From the NCBI GenBank assembly GCA_040005635.1, contig JBDTYM010000055.1, positions 1-27,719 on the forward strand: a DNA stretch of 27,719 nucleotides. Reading direction: 5' to 3'. This stretch comes from Dokdonella_A sp040005635. GTDB lineage: Bacteria > Pseudomonadota > Gammaproteobacteria > Xanthomonadales > Rhodanobacteraceae. This document shows, in pieces, positions 8,918 to 15,620 of the stretch. Position 1 is the stretch's first letter, and each line of letters opens with the position of its first letter. The notes beneath the pieces were generated by a model. The model was not told where the DNA came from and searched no databases. It was given only the letters and a program-made list of their open reading frames with translations. The translations under genes and the position numbers were made by a program.

Positions 8918-9287
8918 TGCGCTCCCTCCTCATTCCTACTGCGTTTGTTTCTCCCTTTTTCTTGTATCGACTACCCGAAGAAAACACCAGTCGGCGCTTC
9001 GTAGGAATAGGAACGTGCTGTCGATCCAGCTGGTAACCGCGGCTCTCCATGATTTGGCGAACCATCGACCCCGTCATCTGCTTCACCCTGTCTTGCTTGA
9101 TAGCGTCTCCGAATTTGTCGATGAGATGTGGAGCGAGCACCTCCACAACGGGGCGCTCAAGAAAAGAAGCCGTCTCCATCCTGTAAAGATTAAACGGACC
9201 CTGCAGCCAGCCCCATAGTTCTTGCCCAAGTGGAGTTCGGTAGTCGTTCTCAAAGTGCCCCGGACGATAGTCAGTGCTGTTGGTCAT
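8907..9287 (-). CDS. Hypothetical protein, first gene of the left-end pair
   Basis: 126 aa, family not recognised. The start at 9287 is preferred over an in-frame ATG at 9320 because AGGAGAAGG lies 5 nt before it. The sequence is charged and soluble: an N-terminal part TDYRPGHFENDYRTPLGQ, a helical middle (EVLAPHLIDKFGDAIKQDRVKQ) and a basic tail (SRYKKKGETNAVGMRRERN). It is divergent from the large serine recombinase and overlaps the next gene. The pair lies between two direct copies of CGGGGCTGATTAA (8580 and 9457), so it may be a separately gained piece. A recombination-associated or cargo role would be a guess. Confidence 0.6.
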   Translation of the reverse strand: MTNSTDYRPGHFENDYRTPLGQELWGWLQGPFNLYRMETASFLERPVVEVLAPHLIDKFGDAIKQDRVKQMTGSMVRQIMESRGYQLDRQHVPIPTKRRLVFSSGSRYKKKGETNAVGMRRERNGN

Positions 9288-9456
9288 TTCGCCTTCTCCT
9301 GAAGTGACGTCAGTATGCACAATGCCATATGCATATACAAGACATGGTTTTACGTGCCGTCGTTGAACTCTAGGTCAGCGCCCGTCGCGCCAAAACTGGC
9401 ACTTCAGCGCGAGTCTGGCGAATAAAGAAGCTGCGAAACGAGCGCAAATTTACTAA

Positions 9457-9481
9457 CGGGGCTGATTAATTCAGTTAGAAT
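9457..9481 (+). promoter_or_regulatory. Internal copy of the island-end motif overlapping the recombinase promoter
   Basis: CGGGGCTGATTAA at 9457-9469 is identical to 8580-8592, in the same orientation. A -10-like TAGAAT follows at 9476-9481, only 5 nt before the ATG of the large serine recombinase. Transcription may therefore start at or very near the start codon, and recombinase bound to its own end motif would cover the promoter. No good -35 is evident. Autoregulation is inferred. Confidence 0.45.
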
Positions 9482-9486
9482 ATTTT

Positions 9487-11277
9487 ATGCCCGACCAGCC
9501 CAAAGCTTACTCATACGTCCGCATGTCGTCGGAGCTTCAGTTGGGCGGCGACTCCCTACGACGACAGCTTGAGCGGTCGGCAGAGTTCGCCGCAAAGCAC
9601 AATTTGGATCTCACTGATCCGATCCAAGACCTCGGTGTCTCGGCGTTCCGCGGAAACAATGTCGAATTCGGGAATCTCCGAAGTTTTCTAGACTTAGTGG
9701 AACAGGGGAAAGTCGAGCGCGGTACATATCTAATCGTTGAATCGCTCGATCGCCTCTCTCGCGCCAACGTAACGAAAGCATTCTCATTGCTGCTCAACAT
9801 CGTCAGCAGCGGCATCAATGTTGCGACTCTTACCGATGGTCAAATCTATACGGCTGAAACGCTAGGAGATAACGGAGGTCAGATCTTTCTAGCGCTCGGC
9901 TCAATGCTTCGAGCCCATGACGAATCGCGCACTAAGTCTCAACGTATTGCAGCCGCTTGGGCGAATAAGCGTGTAATTGCTCGTCGCGGGGGCGTGAAAA
10001 GTCGCCTTACTCGTACTGCGCCGCTCTGGCTGCGAGTAAGTGAGGGAAGGGAGAGCGTTGTCGCAATCGAAGATCGCGCCGCACTAGTGCGAGAAATCTT
10101 CGAACTCGCACGAGATGGATGGGGGGCAAATTCAATTGCCAAACGATTCAACTCGCGGGGTGAACAGCCTTGGGGAACGCGGCGCAAGCTGGACCGAAAT
10201 CGCGGCAAAGCTATCTGGCACGAAAGTTACGTTAAGAAGATTTTGGTCAACCGTTCAGTCCTCGGCGAATTTCAGCCGCATCACGTCGAACATTCGGGAG
10301 GAGGGAAAAAGGGCCTGCGTGTTCCCGACGGTGAGGTGATCGCCAACTACTTCCCGCGCATTGTCTCGGATGATTTGTTCCTCTCCGCTAAGGCAGCGAT
10401 GGCTGCTCGATCGACAAATGGACGCGGACGTAAAGGAGCCGCCTACCGCAATATATTCAGTGGCTTGCTTACGTGCGGACTGTGCGGCCGAACGATGAAA
10501 TTTCTGAATAAGGGTTCGGTGAAGAGGGGTGCCTCGCAATGGCTCGCGTGTTCCAACCAGCAATTGCGTGGGGGTTGCCAATCTATCCCATGGCGGTACC
10601 TACCCTTCGAGTCGGCCTTCATGCAGTACATGAAGCACGTTGACGTTACCCATCTACTGGGCGGGGAACGCCGCGATGACAAGATTTCCGCCCTGCAGAA
10701 GGAGATACGCAGGCTGGTGGAGCTAGCGACCGTGAATTCCGCGCGCCTTGAGAATTTGGTCAACGTGCTAGGTGCGGGAGGAAGTCCGACAATCGCGGCG
10801 GAGATTCGCCGAATCGAGCTGGAGCAGGCGTCAAACGACGCAGCGCGAACGAGCAGTGAGATTGAACTCTCGCGTCTTCTCGGTAGCGCGTTGGTCTCCA
10901 ACAGAGATGAGCTAATGCGGCTACTGAATCGCATTGCAGTTCGTCGCGACCGAAAACCTCAAGTCGACGCTCGACGCTCATTCTCGGCCGAAATCAGGCG
11001 GGTCGTGAAACGAGTGGAACTTTACTCGGGCGAGTCAGTCGACCCTTGGATGGCTGAATCCGAGATGGAAATGGAGATGCTTGAGAAGCTTTCAGAGCAT
11101 GCGCTGCGGGAGAGGCGCCATTACTTCCGCGTTGAGTATTTGTCTGGCGAGCTTGATACGATCCATCCATATCTTCACTTGATCCCATTGCACGGCAGTC
11201 GCACCATCGATCGTGATCGAAACGGGCAGTTTCGTAAGCCTTCGCAAACTGCTGCAAAAGCCCCTCTGTCCGACTAG
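9487..11277 (+). CDS. Large serine recombinase (integrase/transposase type)
   Basis: 596 aa, the normal size for large serine integrases. The resolvase domain (about 5-155) shows the active-site pattern Y10-x-R12-x-S14, Q18 and SLRRQ, and the second arginine cluster SLDRLSR (86-92). A 'recombinase' domain follows (about 165-305), then a zinc ribbon with C330-x2-C333 and C355-x8-C364. A coiled-coil-rich segment comes next (about 390-465). Serine 14 should form the phosphoserine link to DNA. The enzyme cuts and joins at attachment sites without a homologous region longer than a few bases, which fits the 5-bp identity at the junctions. It is the best candidate for the enzyme that put the island into comM. 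No ribosome site is visible before the ATG, in line with a nearly leaderless message. The gene appears intact. Confidence 0.9.
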   Translation: MPDQPKAYSYVRMSSELQLGGDSLRRQLERSAEFAAKHNLDLTDPIQDLGVSAFRGNNVEFGNLRSFLDLVEQGKVERGTYLIVESLDRLSRANVTKAFSLLLNIVSSGINVATLTDGQIYTAETLGDNGGQIFLALGSMLRAHDESRTKSQRIAAAWANKRVIARRGGVKSRLTRTAPLWLRVSEGRESVVAIEDRAALVREIFELARDGWGANSIAKRFNSRGEQPWGTRRKLDRNRGKAIWHESYVKKILVNRSVLGEFQPHHVEHSGGGKKGLRVPDGEVIANYFPRIVSDDLFLSAKAAMAARSTNGRGRKGAAYRNIFSGLLTCGLCGRTMKFLNKGSVKRGASQWLACSNQQLRGGCQSIPWRYLPFESAFMQYMKHVDVTHLLGGERRDDKISALQKEIRRLVELATVNSARLENLVNVLGAGGSPTIAAEIRRIELEQASNDAARTSSEIELSRLLGSALVSNRDELMRLLNRIAVRRDRKPQVDARRSFSAEIRRVVKRVELYSGESVDPWMAESEMEMEMLEKLSEHALRERRHYFRVEYLSGELDTIHPYLHLIPLHGSRTIDRDRNGQFRKPSQTAAKAPLSD

Positions 11278-11279
11278 GT

Positions 11280-11294
11280 AACGCGTAGCGCGTT
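11280..11294. terminator. Small hairpin between convergent genes
   Basis: AACGCG-TAG-CGCGTT forms a 6-bp stem with a 3-nt loop, directly after the stop codon of the serine recombinase and before the stop of the convergent 260-aa gene. There is no T-run, so termination in both directions is only suggested by position. Confidence 0.3.
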
Positions 11295-11312
11295 CTACCC
11301 GTGAGTTGACTG

Positions 11313-12095
11313 CTAGCCTCTATGCGCAGTCCTAGGTGTATCCCCAGCGGTCCGCCCCGCAAAAGCCGCCTTTGCAGCGGGGAAACTTCCAATTTCCGTT
11401 GCTGCGATAGTGCACTTTGCGCGCCTGAGGTAGCGGCTTACGGTTGCGGTAAGAACGTTCTTCTTTGCGACCTGAATGGCGTGGCTGTCGCCCATCGAGA
11501 TTTTCTCCTGCGGTTTGTAGTTCGGGAGCTTTTGCCCTATCTGCCAAAGCGGCATCGTCGGGTTCTCCAGTCGGTAATCCCACACTCGAAGTGCAGTCTT
11601 CAGCGCAGGAAGATTCGGCTGCCCGACGACTTGAAACTTGGCGCGGCTGATTTTTGCGCTCTGAACACCGCGGCGCCCATGATGCATGTCGCGCAGGAGT
11701 TCACCCATCTTCCGCATCAAAAATCTTTTGGGCAAAGCTAGCGGCATGGATACCACGAGCGTCTGCTCATTTAGAACCAAATCGCTGGGTTGAGTGACTA
11801 CGCGAAACGAATCGATCGCTTTCGGCTCGGCAAACAGTCGGAATCCTCGGCTTTGAGAACTCCACCAATTCTTGAAATCATCCGACCTGACGTCTCCGAA
11901 GCTGGTGTACAACTCTGCAAGCTCACCCTGTCCACCGTGAGCGCACGTCAGTAAATACCGATTGCTTCTCCGCAGGTATGCCCACCACATGTAGTAGACC
12001 GAAGACTGCCAAGCGCGGTCAGCGCGGGGCTGCTTGGCGGTCCCGAACGTCGGATGCTTGTACGGAAAGTGCCGCTGGCTAGCTGCTGGCCTCAT
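11313..12095 (-). CDS. Orphan island protein of unknown function, 260 aa
   Basis: Not recognised. The most distinctive part is YYMWWAYLRRSNRYLLTCAH (about 34-53), followed by an aromatic/acidic stretch YTSFGDVRSDDFKNWW and then RGFRLFAEP. The middle is basic (PKRFLMRKMGELLRDMHHGRRG). The part WDYRLENPTMPLWQIGQKL (about 170-190), then the basic helix ATVSRYLRRAKCTIAA (about 215-231), looks like a DNA-binding helical pair. I have a vague memory of similar proteins in proteobacterial islands but cannot name them. It is convergent with the large recombinase and divergent from the small gene at 12237. The start is uncertain: no strong ribosome site precedes 12095. There are no membrane segments. 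A regulator or replication accessory role is possible but unproven. Confidence 0.65.
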   Translation of the reverse strand: MRPAASQRHFPYKHPTFGTAKQPRADRAWQSSVYYMWWAYLRRSNRYLLTCAHGGQGELAELYTSFGDVRSDDFKNWWSSQSRGFRLFAEPKAIDSFRVVTQPSDLVLNEQTLVVSMPLALPKRFLMRKMGELLRDMHHGRRGVQSAKISRAKFQVVGQPNLPALKTALRVWDYRLENPTMPLWQIGQKLPNYKPQEKISMGDSHAIQVAKKNVLTATVSRYLRRAKCTIAATEIGSFPAAKAAFAGRTAGDTPRTAHRG

Positions 12096-12120
12096 TTGTT
12101 CATTGCCTCGCGTTCTGACG

Positions 12121-12148
12121 TTAACACTTTAAATCGAGCATTTAGACT
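12121..12148 (+). promoter_or_regulatory. Candidate sigma70 promoter of the 12237 gene
   Basis: TTAACA (12121-12126), a 16-nt spacer and TAGACT (12143-12148) give a fair sigma70 match in the divergent gap between the 260-aa gene and the small gene downstream. A start near 12155 would leave an 80-nt leader before the ATG at 12237. It would also place the in-frame ATG at 12159, preceded by GGGGAGAGGT, almost at the 5' end. Confidence 0.4.
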
Positions 12149-12236
12149 GGGGAGAGGTATGGCGCAGCGTTTTTGGGATACTACTCATGCGGTGAAGACG
12201 CCGCAACAGCTGTCCATACCCACTGAGGAGATTCCA

Positions 12237-12545
12237 ATGCAGAACCAAATTGCTAACACCTTTGACGAATATGACGCGTACTTGATGTCCCAGCCCCAAG
12301 TCTCCCGACTGGCAGACCGCTTTGATAGCCAACGTCGCAAAGCCTCCGCTGCGTCTAGAAACATCGTGGACATTCTTGTCAAGGCGTCTCATCTGAACGA
12401 AGAGGAACTGGCGTCGTTTTTGGCTCATGTGTCCGATAGGTCGGTCAATGAGGCCATCTGGAGGCTTCGTACGCTTGGTCCGAGTCTTCTAGCTGGGCAA
12501 GCCGCATATGGTCTAGGCCTGGAGGCGGTGGCCACGGCTAGCTAG
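12237..12545 (+). CDS. Small hypothetical island protein
   Basis: 102 aa, not recognised. The start at 12237 is chosen because GAGGAG lies 6 nt upstream. An in-frame ATG at 12159 would add 26 residues. The protein is mostly helical and soluble: an acidic N-terminus (NTFDEYDAYLMSQPQ), a basic stretch (DRFDSQRRKASAASRN), a helix NIVDILVKASHLNEEELASFLAHV and an Ala/Gly-rich tail. It is the first gene of a rightward run leading to the HUH-motif gene. The 177-nt gap between them is full of stem-loops, so the two may share a transcript. No function is assigned. Confidence 0.55.
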   Translation: MQNQIANTFDEYDAYLMSQPQVSRLADRFDSQRRKASAASRNIVDILVKASHLNEEELASFLAHVSDRSVNEAIWRLRTLGPSLLAGQAAYGLGLEAVATAS

Positions 12546-12688
12546 TGGCGGTTCGAGACTCTCGCAAATTGCCACCGCGCTACTTATTAGAGCTTTCGAC
12601 ATTTCGGTTATGGCGTCGCCTTCGGGGCGTGTAAGGCCACACCGAACCTCTCTCCGAGAACCTGAGGACCGCGTCCCGTGACGCGGCC
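12545..12688 (+). other. Stem-loop-rich region upstream of the HUH gene (candidate origin or structured leader)
   Basis: Three possible foldbacks are seen. (1) GTGGC (12545-12549) with GCCAC (12571-12575), weak. (2) TTCGGT (12603-12608) and TGGC (12611-12614) pairing with GCCA (12636-12639) and ACCGAA (12641-12646), closed by an inner hairpin with a TTCG tetraloop at 12621-12624. (3) CCGCGTC (12669-12675) with GACGCGG (12680-12686), 7 bp with loop CCGT. No run of T's follows the last one. HUH enzymes nick at hairpins in an origin or at the ends of their elements, so this is where such a site could be. A structured leader controlling the HUH gene is the alternative. Confidence 0.45.
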
Positions 12689-12723
12689 TATCGGCTTCTA
12701 TTGCCTAAAAAAAGGACCTGTTT

Positions 12724-13176
12724 ATGAATCCAACTGATGAGCTAACACTAAAGTACGAAGCGTATCTCAAGAATGGCAATTCCGTGTTCGCAGTAACCCT
12801 CTCAACTTACGTCCAAAGTGAGTGGTTTGCTCGAAAGCACATGCACAGCTATTGGCGAAATCACTTCATTTATCGCGTCTTGAAGCAACTGTCCTACAAG
12901 CTCAAAGCTAAACTTGACCATGATTATGTGATTGAGCGCTCACCTGAAGGGCACTACCACTTCCATGGGTTACTAGCGCTACCTGCTTCTTCCAGCGGCC
13001 AGATCTGGAATTGTGGCTCATTGCGCAAACCTTTGGACCTCGCTCTGAAATCCTTGGGCCACTGCGGGCGCCATCGAATGTTCAAAGTTAATGATTTCTT
13101 GATAGAACCCATTACCAACGTCGCTGCTTGGGCTATTTATTCCACGAAGTCGCCTGACTCCATTTCCTGGGAGTAA
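12724..13176 (+). CDS. Small HUH-motif endonuclease (rolling-circle replication- or Y1 transposase-like)
   Basis: 150 aa. Three motifs of HUH single-strand DNA nickases appear in the usual order: motif I-like FAVTLSTY (22-29), motif II HYHFHGLLAL (77-86; metal-binding H79-F80-H81) and a motif III-like AIYSTK (137-142), with Y139 as the candidate nucleophile and K142 three residues on. Such enzymes nick single-stranded or melted DNA and stay joined to the 5' end through tyrosine. The length suits Y1 transposases (TnpA of IS200/IS605) and the smallest Rep proteins. The Y-x-x-K spacing looks more like Rep. AAGGA precedes the ATG. The ribbon-helix-helix gene follows after 4 nt. The call rests on motifs only; overall family membership needs a profile search. 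Confidence 0.6.
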   Translation: MNPTDELTLKYEAYLKNGNSVFAVTLSTYVQSEWFARKHMHSYWRNHFIYRVLKQLSYKLKAKLDHDYVIERSPEGHYHFHGLLALPASSSGQIWNCGSLRKPLDLALKSLGHCGRHRMFKVNDFLIEPITNVAAWAIYSTKSPDSISWE

Positions 13177-13180
13177 CACC

Positions 13181-13378
13181 ATGAACAAACTACACAAGAC
13201 GCGTCATTTCCGATTATCCAATGAGCTGGAACTGCAGCTAGTAGAACTGAGCAAGCGAGTCTGCGCGCGCCCGTCCGACGTCATACGCCAACTGATCGCG
13301 GAACGCTTCGCAAGAACCGAGCCGACCGCGTGGACTAGGGGACCGCAGGATGCGCGTCTTGATGGTGGGAAGGTATGA
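13181..13378 (+). CDS. Ribbon-helix-helix (CopG/Arc-type) DNA-binding protein
   Basis: 65 aa. RHFRLSNELELQLVELSKRV followed by ARPSDVIRQLIAERFA fits the ribbon-helix-helix fold: a short beta strand (HFRL), helix A, a turn with the conserved Pro-Ser, and helix B. Such proteins act as dimers that place the beta ribbon in the major groove. In plasmids they often repress the rep or partition operon. The start has GGGAG about 8 nt upstream, inside the end of the HUH gene, and the stop overlaps the next start (ATGA). A role as repressor or copy-number control of the HUH module is inferred from position. The C-terminal 20 residues are probably disordered. Confidence 0.7.
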   Translation: MNKLHKTRHFRLSNELELQLVELSKRVCARPSDVIRQLIAERFARTEPTAWTRGPQDARLDGGKV

Positions 13379-13533
13379 GTATCGAAGCCTCGATAAAAAA
13401 CGCTGAGAAGTCGGGCGTCCACGTGACGAAGGCCATTCTGATCGCCTTGGTGAAGGCCACGGCGAACAAGGCATTCCCCGTCTGCTCCGAGCGCGGCCAA
13501 GACTTTGTCGTTGTCAAGCTCAAATCCCGATGA
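13375..13533 (+). CDS. Small basic protein overlapping the ribbon-helix-helix gene
   Basis: 52 aa, not recognised. Its ATG overlaps the stop of the ribbon-helix-helix gene (ATGA), and GGGAAGG lies just upstream, which supports translation. The N-terminal part is a basic amphipathic stretch (MSIEASIKNAEKSGVHVTKA), then ILIALVKATANKAFPV and a charged tail RGQDFVVVKLKSR. It is probably soluble and possibly nucleic-acid binding. The tight overlaps HUH gene / RHH gene / this gene point to one operon. Confidence 0.5.
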   Translation: MSIEASIKNAEKSGVHVTKAILIALVKATANKAFPVCSERGQDFVVVKLKSR

Positions 13534-13643
13534 GCTTCTAACCGCTCCAAGTCCGAACGTCGGTCATGCGTCCGCATTTTGTGCCCGATCGATGAACCAA
13601 CTCACACATGGATTGCAGTTGATTTACGGCCTCCTATATGCAG

Positions 13644-13660
13644 CGTATAAAAGCTATACG
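13644..13660 (+). promoter_or_regulatory. Inverted repeat upstream of the small serine recombinase
   Basis: CGTATA and TATACG flank a 5-nt spacer 18 bp before the recombinase ATG. The left arm overlaps a possible -10 (TATAAA, 13646-13651), which lies 17 nt after TTTACG (13623-13628). It could be an operator or a recombinase binding site. The region is very AT-rich compared with the surroundings. Confidence 0.4.
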
Positions 13661-13678
13661 TTCAATTAGGCTTTATAA

Positions 13679-14344
13679 ATGGCTCATCAGAAGCGTTTCA
13701 TCGGTTACTACCGAGTCTCTACCAAGGCTCAGTCTGCAAGCGGATTGGGTGAAGATGCGCAGCGACGCGCGGTAAGAGAGTTCGCGGCTCGCGAGTCAGC
13801 CGAACTTGTGGGCGAATATGTTGAAGTCGAATCGGGCGGCTCGAATTCGCGACCCGTGCTTCGGGAGGCTCTTCGGCTTTGCCAGTCCACTCGAGCAGTA
13901 CTCGTTATTGCTAGGCTGGACCGCCTCGCGCGAAACGTGTTTTTCGTCTCCAATCTAATGGAGTCGCGCGTGGAATTCATCGCTACTGACATGCCTTCTG
14001 CCACGAAACTCACGCTGCATCTCATCGCGGCCATCGCAGAGCATGAGCGTGATCTCATTTCGCAACGGACCAAGGCGGCGTTGCGTGAAGCAAAGTTAAG
14101 GGGAGTTCGACTCGGAAATCCCTCCCTCGAACTTGTGCGGCCGCTTGGATTGGCCACGGCGGTCGCTAACGCAAATCAGTTTGCGTCATCGCTTAGAGAT
14201 GAGATGACCCGACTTGGCGCAGACGGCCCGAAGTCACTCACGGCTCTTGCAAAAGCTCTGAACGATAAGGGAATTCCGACGCGCAGAGGACGGTGGTGGA
14301 CAGCACAGGCAGTCAAAAATCTCCAGGCCCAGCTGCGAAGATAG
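13679..14344 (+). CDS. Small serine recombinase (resolvase/invertase family)
   Basis: 221 aa. The catalytic domain (about 5-140) has Y10/Y11-R12-V13-S14 followed by the Q-containing helix, and the second arginine cluster ARLDRLARN (98-106). The long helix with EHERDLISQRTKAALREAK leads to a short C-terminal region with the typical sequences GIPTRRGRWWTAQAVKNL (about 197-214), a helix-turn-helix that reads the site. Length and layout fit resolvase/invertase-type enzymes rather than large integrases: there is no zinc ribbon or coiled coil. It may resolve cointegrates, invert DNA, or be the integrase of a second element nested here. It lies between the HUH module and the R-M genes on the same strand. 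The gene is intact. Confidence 0.88.
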   Translation: MAHQKRFIGYYRVSTKAQSASGLGEDAQRRAVREFAARESAELVGEYVEVESGGSNSRPVLREALRLCQSTRAVLVIARLDRLARNVFFVSNLMESRVEFIATDMPSATKLTLHLIAAIAEHERDLISQRTKAALREAKLRGVRLGNPSLELVRPLGLATAVANANQFASSLRDEMTRLGADGPKSLTALAKALNDKGIPTRRGRWWTAQAVKNLQAQLRR

Positions 14345-14350
14345 CTGAGC

Positions 14351-14381
14351 TTGCTCCGACGAGTGCGGTCAGCGGTAGACT
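14351..14381 (+). promoter_or_regulatory. Candidate promoter of the restriction endonuclease, leaderless
   Basis: TTGCTC (14351-14356) and TAGACT (14376-14381) form a weak sigma70 pair with a long spacer of 19 nt. The -10 ends 6 nt before the ATG, so transcription should begin at about the A of the start codon. No Shine-Dalgarno sequence is present there. The same -10/6-nt/start layout occurs at the HTH gene of the same R-M system. Confidence 0.4.
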
Positions 14382-14387
14382 CCGCAC

Positions 14388-15620
14388 ATGGAAAAGACCT
14401 CACCTAAGCCAAATGTTGCTGAACCAACTCCCCCAATATCTGCTGCGGTAGCTTTAGAGCATCCTGGAGTACCAGTCGAAGCGGTCGCAGGAGAAGCAAC
14501 CTCTCGACCGAAACCGATTCTCAGCGCAACAGGCGCGTTCCACGACCGCGCGCGCGACGTGTTAACAGGCGCTTGGAGTGAGGTTCGCGAGATCGCCGAC
14601 TTGGAAAAGGCCCGCGATGCCAATTTGAGCGACGCTCTTGAACAATTGATTCGAGCAAGCGGCAGCACTTATCCCTTTATCCTATTGACCCAAGTTTTGG
14701 GCAAGGTCGCGGATTCCCAGCTAAATGCGATTTGCATACAGAGTAGTTCGACGCTGAAGGGTGCGTGGGACGCGAGGAGTCTTGCGGCTGCTGTTACCGT
14801 TCCGTGGAACAAAGATATTGCGAATGGGAAACCGCTTCCGGGAAACAGTGACGACCCTTACGTAAACAATCCTGCTCGATACAAGAACTTCGGCAGTGAA
14901 ATGGAAGCGAAAGCAAAAAATGGTGCGAACTACAAAGCGCTCGAAAAAATTGTCACTCACGTAGAGACGAGCAACGCAATCGAAGCCGCAAGAATATTGA
15001 AGCTGGTTCTAGTTGAATGCCAAAGATTCGTCGAAAGCAAGCCGCAGGAATACTACGGTCCGCCGCGGATAACTACGACGAGGATCATGCAGGCGCTCAC
15101 GACTTACTTGAGCGACCGCTCTGGTGGCGTGCGATTACAGATCGTTTGCTATGCGATCTACGGGATGCTGAGTGAGATCTACCCAGGTTACGGCGAGATC
15201 GAGTCCGAGACGACAAATACTGCCGACGCTGCGTCTAAACGCACGGGGGACATTGAGCGGTTGGTAGGCGGCCGCGTCGAACTTGCGATCGAAATCAAAG
15301 ACCGAGAACTTACGTCGGCGGACGTCGAAGCTACGGCGTTGAAAGCACGATCGAAAGAGGTGACAAACATACTCTTCTTGGTTCACGGAAGGCTTAGCGT
15401 AGACCCAGCATCATTATTCGAGGTCGCTGAGCGTCACTGGCCCCACGGGATCGATATCAATTTCAGCGAGGCGCTGCCCTTCTTGGAACACCTACTTATG
15501 ACTCTCTCTCCGGAGCAGCGCTCGCGCGCGCTGCGCGCGATACACGACGCCTTACATGAAAAAGGCGCGCATTTTAGTCACGTGCAGCGATGGACAGAGC
15601 TTCTGCTTGAAATTCGCTAA
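14388..15620 (+). CDS. Type II restriction endonuclease, probably SacI family
   Basis: 410 aa. It lies tail to tail with an m5C methyltransferase, overlapping by 4 nt at the stops. The likely PD-(D/E)xK nuclease core is D288 in TGDIERL followed by VELAIEIKDREL with E302-I-K304. Upstream is the segment NGKPLPGNSDDPYVNNPAR (about 146-164), which I recall from proteins annotated as SacI-type restriction enzymes (GAGCTC). The first 45 residues are Pro/Ala-rich and low in complexity, probably a flexible tail. The enzyme would cut unmethylated DNA in the cytoplasm and needs the neighbouring methylase. No ribosome site is seen and the message is probably leaderless. Assignment as the partner nuclease is fairly safe from context; the SacI family and cut site are less certain. 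Confidence 0.7.
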   Translation: MEKTSPKPNVAEPTPPISAAVALEHPGVPVEAVAGEATSRPKPILSATGAFHDRARDVLTGAWSEVREIADLEKARDANLSDALEQLIRASGSTYPFILLTQVLGKVADSQLNAICIQSSSTLKGAWDARSLAAAVTVPWNKDIANGKPLPGNSDDPYVNNPARYKNFGSEMEAKAKNGANYKALEKIVTHVETSNAIEAARILKLVLVECQRFVESKPQEYYGPPRITTTRIMQALTTYLSDRSGGVRLQIVCYAIYGMLSEIYPGYGEIESETTNTADAASKRTGDIERLVGGRVELAIEIKDRELTSADVEATALKARSKEVTNILFLVHGRLSVDPASLFEVAERHWPHGIDINFSEALPFLEHLLMTLSPEQRSRALRAIHDALHEKGAHFSHVQRWTELLLEIR

